Positions 56,496 through 64,000 of a stretch of DNA of 64,000 bases are shown here, piece by piece. Origin of the DNA: Strigamia acuminata (lineage: Eukaryota > Arthropoda > Chilopoda > Geophilomorpha > Linotaeniidae); the NCBI GenBank assembly GCA_949358305.1, contig OX442314.1:48678581-48742580 (forward strand), read 5' to 3'. The notes under the pieces are model-generated. The model worked only from the letters and a program-made list of their open reading frames with translations. It searched no databases and had not been told where the DNA came from. Positions within the stretch are counted from its first letter, which is position 1. The number at the start of each line of letters is the position of its first letter. The position numbers and the translations under genes were made by a program.

Positions 56496-56754
56496 TTTAT
56501 CCGGTATAAATTTTTTAATGAATTTTCATAATTCTCATTTCGATTGCAAGACAAAGCACAAGTTTTTCGTGTGGTGCTCACCATAAAAAATTGGAATGAA
56601 GCGAGAAAAATATACAAACACAGCAAATAGCAGATTTTGATTTGTGGATGAAAGAAAATAAAATAAAATTTTTGAGTTGAATACAAAAACAAAATATGTC
56701 ATTTGAATTAAAATTAGAATTACAGAATTATGAACTTAATGAACAATGTGATTT

Positions 56755-57615
56755 TCACTTTGTATGTTTTGCTAAATGTTTTTTAAAAGTATCATTTTGA
56801 CTACTAGAATAAGCACGCAAATGGCACTTAAATGGTTTTTCTCCAGAATGGATTAATAAATGTGTTTTTAAATTTCCACTTTGACTGCTGGAATAATCAC
56901 ACAAATGGCACTTGAATGGTTTTTCTCCAGTGTGGGTTAATAAATGTTTTTTTAGATTTCCACTTTGACTGCTGGAATAATCACACAAATGGCACTTGAA
57001 TGATTTTTCTCTAGTATGGATTAATAAATGTGTTTTTAGAGTTCCACTTTGATAGCAGGAATAATCACAAAAATGACACTTGAATGATTTTTCTCCAGTA
57101 TGGATTAATAAATGTCTCTTTAAATTTCCACATTCACTGCTAGAATAATCACACAAATGGCACTCGAATGCTTTTTCTCCTGTATGGTTTAAAAGATGTC
57201 TTCTTAAATTCCCACTTTGAATGCTGGAATAAGCACACAAATGACACTTGAATGGTTTTTCTCCACTATGGGTTAATAAATGTTTCTTTAAATTTCCACT
57301 TTCACTGCTGGAATAAGCACACAAATGGCATTTTAAAGGTTTTTCTCCGGTATGAATTCTCATATGGACAATCATGCGTTGTTTAAGCCGAAAGGAAAGT
57401 GAACATGTTTGACATTGGAAAGGCTTCTCACCAGTGTGTTTGAGCATGTGATGTTTCAAAAGATAATAAGATGAACACGAATAGTCGAAGAAAAAAAAAC
57501 AGCTTTTAATTTTATTTCTTACGTGTTTTGGGAAGAAATAATAAATTGGAAATGAAATGAGAAAGATGTACAGAAATGGCAGATTTTGTTTCAAGGATGA
57601 AACAAATTTTAACAT
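56755..57615 (-). CDS. C2H2 zinc-finger protein, eight fingers
   Basis: From about 57440 to 56755 the - strand encodes eight tandem C2H2 fingers with TGEKPF-type linkers. Examples are FQCQTCSLSFRLKQRMIVH and FKCHLCDYSSSQSGNLKKH. A partial finger before them has lost its cysteines (…DYSCSSYYLLKHHMLKH), so the sequence upstream of about 57480 (a hydrophobic leader in the open frame) is probably intron or duplicated flank and the true start is unknown. The last finger has CHLR, an Arg in place of the second zinc Cys, and may not fold. The fingers are very alike (CHLCDYSSSQSGNL), suggesting recent tandem expansion. Role: likely sequence-specific DNA binding in the nucleus; target unknown. Flanking segments A and B are duplicates of each other. 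Confidence 0.82.
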   Translation of the reverse strand: MLKFVSSLKQNLPFLYIFLISFPIYYFFPKHVRNKIKSCFFFFDYSCSSYYLLKHHMLKHTGEKPFQCQTCSLSFRLKQRMIVHMRIHTGEKPLKCHLCAYSSSESGNLKKHLLTHSGEKPFKCHLCAYSSIQSGNLRRHLLNHTGEKAFECHLCDYSSSECGNLKRHLLIHTGEKSFKCHFCDYSCYQSGTLKTHLLIHTREKSFKCHLCDYSSSQSGNLKKHLLTHTGEKPFKCHLCDYSSSQSGNLKTHLLIHSGEKPFKCHLRAYSSSQNDTFKKHLAKHTK

Positions 57616-58087
57616 GTTTCAGTTTACTTAAATTTGAGTTGAACACAAAATGCAATTTCAAATACGGAACTTTCAATGCATAAATAAATAAATAAATGCA
57701 GAAATAAATACATAAATGCAGAAATAAAAAATAAATGCAGAAATAAATAAATAAATGCAGAAATAATAACACATATTCATGACATTCAACCTTATTTTTT
57801 ATTTTTACCAGGAATATTTTTACCAGGAAAATTTTCGACCTGGTTGAAAGGAATTCTGATAAAAAAAATTATATTATAGTTATTTTTAGAAATCAAATTG
57901 AAATGAATTAATGCACAAATAAAAACAGAAATTAAACCGTTTTGAATTTCAGAATACAGGAATGTGCACACAAATAGCACTTGAATTGTTTTCTCTCCTG
58001 TGCTGTGGGTTAATAAATGTTTATTTAAATCCTCACTTCGAGTCGAAGAGAAGACACACAAAGAGCAGCAAAAGGCACAAATTAAAC
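57487..58087 (-). repeat. Duplicated segment B, 5' of the zinc-finger gene
   Basis: Counterpart of 55935-56495, with an expanded (ATAA/ATGCAGAA)n microsatellite (about 57680-57770). The - strand ORF 58061-57792 starts with a degraded finger (SSTRSEDLNKHLLTH) and then loses the pattern. Confidence 0.72.
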
Positions 58088-58762
58088 GGTGTTATTCTAT
58101 GGCCAGCGAAACAAACCGGCCATTTTTAGGTATTCGTTATATCGATAATTCGTTATATCGCGAGTCGTAAAGAGTTTCGACTGTATACAGATTATCAATT
58201 TTTATCTTTTCTAGATAATTATTAATGTTCAGAGATGTGGAACATTCAGTTGTAGAAAATATGAACAATACCGACACCAATGTCATTTTTAATAATCTGT
58301 TTGTCAAATAGAGTAAACACAAAAAAGTGTACGCAAAAGAGATATTTTTACATTTAATTCGGGTTTTACAGGTTTCGTTTGTTGTTTAAAAATTGAGAAA
58401 TTAAGCTAGAAAAAATAATACAATTCAACACATTTAAGTTTTCTAAACTTTTCAGTTAAAAAAAGTAAAAATTTCCAAAATGAAATACTCAAATAAAATT
58501 AGAACTTAATTAACCGTGGTGAATTTAAGAGTAATGAACGTAATAAACAAATGCAGAAGTTTTTAGTTTGTGTGCTTAGTTTAATGTTTTTTCAAGCCAC
58601 GTTTTTTTAGTTGCCCTCTTACTTGTAAATGTAATCTCGGCGGAGTGAGATGAAACGTAGTAAAGCAATCGAGTGGATCATTTGCTTCTTCGGGCCAAAA
58701 TTGGTGATTGGTTGTTCTTGAATTAAATAAATAAAACAATAACCCCAAAAAACTCAACTTAT
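58088..58762. other. Intergenic, AT-rich; nothing recognised
   Basis: Only short frames. It includes the 3' flank of the BTB gene on the - strand. Confidence 0.45.
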
Positions 58763-60727
58763 TTATTTCAAAATAAAATATTTCACAGATTGGAACACAG
58801 TATCCATATTATCCTCGCTCGGCTTCGCCACTTGAAAATGGTTCCTCCAATACATATTATACTGCGCGTCTTTCCGCGCCCACAAATCCGTATTGCTTCG
58901 AAAATTCACCATCGGCACATTCTCGCTCCCGACTCCAGCCGCCGACGACCAAGACACGGCCGAAACCGTCAAACAATTGCATTCCCCCTTCGCATTACAC
59001 AACTTGCCCTTCACGCACTTCACCTTCAGCCCGTAGCACTTCAACGCCTCCATCGCCACACTCAGCTCGACTCCAACCTGCCGGAACTCCTGCGCAACTT
59101 TGCCCTCCGTCTCTCTCTTCACGTGCCACCTATGGACCAAATTCTGCTCCAAATCCCACACCGAACCCCGAATAATGACCGTCTCCGTCCACTTCACATC
59201 CACCACAAACGTCAGCCTCGTCACAACCACGTTCCGCGAAAACGCCACGTACAAAACGTCCTTTTGCCGACACACTTCGAAGGATTTCCCGTCGCTCCCG
59301 AACAGATTCACCCAGTCGCAATTCACCATGAACCGTTCCCGAGTCAGCACTTTGACTATCCACGGATCCTTCAACGTAAACGACTTATCCCGCTTGTATT
59401 TGAGGAAACAATCTCTCTCCTCGTTCGTCAACAAACCGCTCAAACCGTCGAACAACTCTTTGCTGGACATGACGAGGAAGCGAATCTTGTAGAAAAGTCG
59501 ATCCAGAACCTTGCGCACATTGTCGTTTGTTGTCGCTAGCTGGCGCTTGACGCACTCGAAGTGGGCCCACAGCACGACGGCCTTGAACACGTCGATTTCG
59601 TCGATGTTGAGCGAATCCCTGTCGAGGATGTCCTCGATTATCCACGGCGCGGCGTTGACAAATTCCCTCTTCTTCAAAATCGTTTCTACGTTGTCGTCCA
59701 ACAGCAGCAAGCATTTGTGCAGCAGTTTGGTCCTCCCGGCGCCTGTTAGGAGCTTCGTGAATGGATATATGGACAGGAAGGTGTTGGTGTCTAATGACTT
59801 TGTTAGATGGTCGACGCATTTGTCTGCGAGGGAGTTCACTTCGTATTTTTGAGCAAGTTGCAGGAGCTGGCTGGTTTCTTCGTTCGTCTTGATGTCGATT
59901 TCCTCCTCGTAGATGAACCTTTTGAATTAATGTTGTAGATGGAATAAAAGCAAATTATTGTTTGTTTTACGTGTAGTTAACGCTGCTATTTTTGCGGAAA
60001 ATCCGCAATTGGAGTGTCTTGCAAAAATAATATTCATCTTTTGGACCAAAAATTCATCTTTTGGACCAAAAATTCATCTTTTGGACCAAAAATTCATCTT
60101 TTGGACCAAAAATTCATCTTTTGGACCAAAAATTCATCTTTTGGACCAAAAATTCATCTTTTGGACCAAAGATTCATCTTTTGGACCAAAGATTCATCTT
60201 TTGGACCAAAAATTCATCTTTTGGACCAAAGATTCATCTTTTGGACCAAAAATTCATCTTTTGGACCAAAAATTCATCTTTTGGACCAAAAATTCATCTT
60301 TTGGACCAAAAATTCATCTTTTGGACCAAAAATTCATCTTTTGGACCAAAAATTCATCTTTTGGACCAAAAATTCATCTTTTGGACCAAAAATTCATCTT
60401 TTGGACCAAAAATTCATCTTTTGGACCAAAAATTCAATTGGACCAAAAATTCATTTCGCCCGCACCGCAATTTCATTGTTTTTAGTCCGCAAAAATAGCA
60501 CGTGTAGTTTACTTGAGGAAGTCTTTAAAGACGTTTGGTTTCACGTTCTGGACGATTAATTCGTTTTTTTTGTCTTCTTTTGTGAAAAGTTCGTTGAAAA
60601 TGGAACTTGTGAGTCGAAGTATTATTTTGTGCGCGGGAAAGTCTAATTTCTGCTCGTTTTCGTCGATCAAGCGGAAGATTATGTCGCTTTCGGTCTCCTT
60701 TAGTAGTAATTTCTTGATGCTATTCAT
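58763..60727 (-). CDS. BTB-BACK domain protein, two exons
   Basis: Exons on the - strand: 60727-60513 and 59918-58763. The join restores a Lys codon (AA|G) with GT-AG ends, giving 456 residues. I use ATG 60727 (MNSIKKLLLK); an in-frame ATG at 60838 would add 37 residues. The BTB domain covers about 10-110 (SDIIFRLID, DFPAHKIIL, SSIFNELF; then FIYEEEIDI, LLQLAQKYEV, LADKC). A BACK domain covers about 125-230 (NVETILK, DSLNIDEIDVFKAVVLWA). The C-terminal 200 residues (VLTRERFMVNCDWVNLFG onwards) are beta-rich and could be a diverged PHR-type domain as in BTBD6 relatives. BTB-BACK proteins are commonly substrate adaptors for Cullin-3 ubiquitin ligases. Substrate unknown. Confidence 0.88.
60033..60440. 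repeat. 20-bp minisatellite in the BTB gene intron
   Basis: About twenty copies of attcatcttttggaccaaaa, nearly identical; three units have a single A-to-G change (about 60171, 60191 and 60231). The unit has no stop in any + frame, which makes long spurious frames. It fills most of the 594-bp intron (59919-60512). Confidence 0.93.
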
Positions 60728-60839
60728 TTTCGGGGGATTAGGCTTGGGCAGGGCAACAAACAGTTTTGTGTTTTGCTTGTTGCATCGCTTCCGTCTGGAA
60801 CAGGAAGTCGCACAATTGAATTGTTTGTTAATTTTCATT

Positions 60840-61373
60840 AGCTCGATTGTAGACGTTTTCTGTGTCTGATTTTTTTATTTCCAATTTTTCAATTTTTCAA
60901 CCGGCGTGTTAAGAGAGTTTGGTATAAAAAATTGATCGCGCATTTTAACGCGAGTTGTCGCTGCCAACAGTATTTCGCAGTGTACCATGCGGTTGACTTC
61001 CACTTCCGTCTCTAACCAGCTGCATCAACGTGAGACTTCGGTTTTCGAATCCAATTTTGGTTGAATTATCTGTGTTTAATTGTCTGATTTTAGTATTTCG
61101 AAATTTATTTTCTAAATATTTTATTTTTACATTGTATGAGTTGCAGTATGAAAAATACTTTGAGGCGGATATTGGATTGTGTAGCCCCAGCGAAGTAAAA
61201 GTGTGGCATTGTAGGTGTCCTCCAAATATCAAGGATTGCCTCTGCATTTCCCAACTAGTATTCCTATTATCGCTGTACACACTGGTCTCTGGGGTCTTGC
61301 TTCACTAATGCTGTGCTAATTCTGTGGAAATCAGAAAACTGAATTTTATACATTCTGGGTTTTCAACATCCCA
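60840..61373. other. Intergenic; upstream region of the BTB gene
   Basis: No gene or clear promoter motif is recognised. Confidence 0.45.
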
Positions 61374-61691
61374 ACCCCACTGGACGCAAACGCCAAGATG
61401 AGACGATCTGGGATTAAAATCAAAGATCGAGAACCGGAAACACAAAAATTCCCGTATCAGAGTTTAGTCGGATCCCTGATGTATTTGGCCATATCCACCC
61501 GTCCTGACATCGCATATGCAGTGAGTGCATTAAGTCAGTATAACAACGACTTCGATTCACAGCACATTGTCATTGGAATTTTTGTGATACCGTCAAGCCA
61601 CAACCGACTTAGGATTAAAATTCCAGAAAATTGGGAAAAATCTCGTCGCATATGCCGATACCAACTGGGCAGGCGACCCGCATTTTGAGAT
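61374..61691 (+). pseudogene. Decayed Copia fragment (end of RT and start of RNase H)
   Basis: The translation has FPYQSLVGSLMYLAISTRPDIAYAV, a Copia RT C-terminal hallmark (positions from about 61458). After a frameshift near 61565 it continues in a second frame with KNLVAYADTNWAGDPHF, the Copia RNase H motif (AYADxxWAGD). There are no LTRs and no start. It belongs to a different family from the element at 1781, which lacks this region. Confidence 0.88.
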
Positions 61692-62381
61692 ATAAGCACA
61701 ATGGTCGAAAGAATCCACTTGCCGCAAACCATCGTGGACAGGACGAACAATCTGTTCAAAGAGGTCCTGGAAACAAAAAAGGTGAAAGGGACCCACGACG
61801 CCTTAGCTACTTCCTGTCTGTAACTCGAGTGCAAACAGTTCCGAGGTCCCTCAAGGAAATCTGCGCCGTTTCCAAAGTTTCTACGAAAAACATTGGACGG
61901 TGTTTCAAGTTGATCGTGAGGTCGCTTGAGACGACCGTCGAGAATGTTGCGAGGAAAGCGAGTAAGAGCGTGGATTTTGCGGTCAGATTTTGCGGCAAAC
62001 TGGGTTTGGACATCACGGTGCGACGAGCAGCCATCTGCATTGCGAAAAGAGCGGTTAATTTGGACGGTGCAGTTGGGAGAAGTCCGCTTTCAATCGCGGG
62101 GGCAGCCCTTTACTTGGCGTGCCATAGCGGATGAGCGGAATGTGAGGAAATTTGAAATTCATTTGGCCAACATTTTTTTAACTTTAGTTCAAAAGCCAAA
62201 AGAACTTCAAATTGCGCCACATAGCTGGCTTCGAGAGTGAAAAGGAGAGATTGGGGAAGTGGTCAGGGTGAGTGAGGCGACAATTATGAAGCTGCACAAG
62301 CTGATCTACCCCAAATCAGCTCAGATGTTCCCTGATGATTTTGTGTTCGCCGTTCTGATCGCTAAGCTACATGCAAAATAA
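61692..62381 (+). pseudogene. Intronless, broken copy of transcription factor IIB
   Basis: Starts inside the first cyclin repeat ([19 protein letters not shown]) and runs through KEICAVSK, IGRCFKLI, DFAVRFCGKLGL and GRSPLSIAGAALYLAC to KLIYPKSAQMFPDDFVF near the C-terminus, all TFIIB hallmarks. A stop after ATSCL and a frameshift near 61840, another frameshift near 62130, and about 90 bp of inserted sequence before KGEIGEVVRVSEATI show it is non-functional. The zinc ribbon and N-terminal half are missing. It directly abuts the Copia fragment, in the same orientation. No introns are visible, so it is probably a 5'-truncated retrocopy. Confidence 0.85.
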
Positions 62382-64000
62382 TTTATACAATTTCTAATTT
62401 CATTCTTTTTTTTACTTTTTGAATTCCAGGCAGTCTATTTGCCACTAAATCTTTGCTGATGAATTGATTAATTTTCTCCCAATTATAATAATATGTGCCA
62501 ACTCGACTCTTTGAAATTAAAATTAATATTTTGATTTTCTTGATGATAAATTTTGTTGATAAATTTTCTTAAAATGCTTAAGATCGAACATTTGGTTCGT
62601 GTGCTTGTATGCTTGTAAAAATCAAGCCAGTAAATCAGGTTCACCGGTTGACTGGTTGATTGATCTGCATACGGCACGATGCTGCAACTAACCTTCCTAT
62701 AATGTAACATTACATATTTTTGTGTTTGTGGGTTGGAATACTTGATTTATAAACTCCCTTTCAAATTTATACACAGCTATAAGGTCATAACTGTTGAAAA
62801 TCCTCAAGATTTTGAGCAAAAGTGTTCATAAATGGATTTAACACGTGTGTTTCCGCTTCATAGATGGATTTAACACGTGTGTTTCCGCTTTAGCACATAT
62901 GTGCACATTGTACGCATTGTTTACATTGAGGATATACATTCTCCAATCCTTTGTTTTATTAGTGGTTAACATTGAGGTTGACACTGTCTGTATACAACAG
63001 TGTTTGGCAATCTTATGTCAAATAGAGTTGTTCAAATGTAACAGTTCTTATCTAGTTATTTAAGTCAATAACATTGACAATGATTGCTGTTTTCAGTTAA
63101 TGATTTACTGTATTTGTTTTGCATGAACGTTCATACTTTTTTAGTTGATGTGTATGATTTGTAATATAGATTTGTTCAGTTTGTAACATATTTGTGAATA
63201 ATCAATATTGTCACATGCTTGTAGTGTCCACCACTAGTTAAGGCGAACACCCCATAAGAAAAAATGTTCACGAAAACCCCATGCTGGTTTTGGGATTTGT
63301 TCAAATTTGGAATAATACTTCAAATGAGGGGGTCAAATGATTCTCAGCTTGAGGATCTCCGCGAACTATTGGCGTACTTTAACACTTCAATGCAAAATGG
63401 AGTATTCAAGTTCGAGGAATCTATCCAGTAAGCAACTTCAAATTCCAATTCAATTTTAAATTCAAATTGTTCGATTTCAGATGCATTTCAGATCCATTAG
63501 GGATCAGTTGACCAGGACCATCCCTTATACCCTCCAGAGATGAAAAAGACTGTCCAACCATTGAAATTCAGCAAACATCTAAAACATTTTAATCATTAAT
63601 AGTTATTTCAGATCTGAATTATAATTTTAATACTTCGCAAAGTTTTTTCTTTGTCTGAAAATGCCATTTTCAATATCGGTAATCAACCTGTCATTGCGCT
63701 TTGATTTTTCTTATGGTAGCATTCAGTGTGCTACCCTTTAATGTTATATATCCCTTCATTTTTCTTTCATTTCATTTATTTGTAATCAATAGATTCAAGA
63801 ACAAATGGCAGTTGTATATTTAATAAACTTGGTGTAATTTATAATGTATTTAATTCCAGAAGTCAACCATTGGGAGAATTTTTATTGATTCACTCTTGAT
63901 GACGCAATAAAAACAACAACTTTCAAACAAAACTCTGAGAAAACGGCGAATGTCACCCAAGATGAGATTAGTGTGAGAAAAGTTCATGCCAAGTTACAGT
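62382..64000. other. No firm gene
   Basis: AT-rich. A 33-bp tandem duplication 'atggatttaacacgtgtg' occurs at about 62832 and 62865. A 56-codon frame at about 63262-63432 contains a normal-looking stretch (DSQLEDLRELLAYFNTSM) and ends at a possible donor (CA|GTAAGC), with a possible acceptor (gatttcag) near 63480. It could be a terminal exon of an unknown gene; evidence is weak. Confidence 0.35.

Noticed and set aside
58790-59539. Long + strand ORF of 249 codons
   Set aside because: Antisense shadow of the BTB-BACK exon.
60033-60440. Regular repeats resembling a CRISPR array, and 145-181-codon ORFs
   Set aside because: Units are contiguous 20-bp copies without spacers in an intron of an animal gene; the ORFs are products of the repeat.
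61631-62134. A functional TFIIB-like gene
   Set aside because: A stop, frameshifts, an insertion and the missing N-terminal half make it a pseudogene.

Overview
The window is animal nuclear DNA, most likely from an arthropod (probably a hexapod). It holds spliced genes with GT-AG introns, two interstitial arrays of CCTAA/TTAGG (the arthropod telomere unit), a spliced P-type transposon with a THAP domain, and tRNA-primed LTR retrotransposons. About three quarters of it is transposon-derived. Many elements have target-site duplications (TSDs) that I could match by eye, so the order of insertion can be read.

1-19943: a nest of LTR elements. A Copia element (1781-16664, TSD ATATG) encodes Gag, protease and integrase but has no reverse transcriptase or RNase H. 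Its ORF instead runs on into a methyl-CpG-binding (MBD) domain. A second, younger element (6149-15573, TSD TCCA, identical-looking 1912-bp LTRs, tRNA-Gln primer site) sits inside that ORF. It has no pol and carries one unfamiliar 493-residue ORF. The Copia itself seems to lie inside a longer, older LTR, which also holds a Gypsy-type solo LTR (18442-19261, TSD ACCA).

19944-29883 and 43400-44430: AT-rich mosaic of one dispersed repeat family, carrying an hAT/ZMYM1-like transposase scrap, a telomere-repeat array flanked by inverted repeats, a near-perfect 972-bp palindrome with Pol III box motifs (TSD TTA) and a piggyBac-type MITE (TTAA).

29884-43399: an apparently complete Gypsy element (996-bp LTRs, TSD ACTT) with a tRNA-Pro-like primer site, a long gag, pol reached through a textbook -1 frameshift signal, and a third 955-residue ORF of unknown function preceded by a splice acceptor.

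45773-50802: a 5-kb P element (29-bp terminal inverted repeats, 8-bp TSD GTTCGAAC) with a four-exon THAP transposase, broken by a 306-bp internal duplication and a frameshift.

51364-64000: host genes. The C-terminal half of an ANKS1/Odin orthologue (two SAM domains and a PTB domain, eight exons, + strand), a C2H2 zinc-finger gene (-) flanked by duplicated segments, a two-exon BTB-BACK gene (-) with a 20-bp minisatellite in its intron, and a decayed Copia fragment abutting an intronless, broken copy of TFIIB. The last 1.6 kb holds nothing firm.
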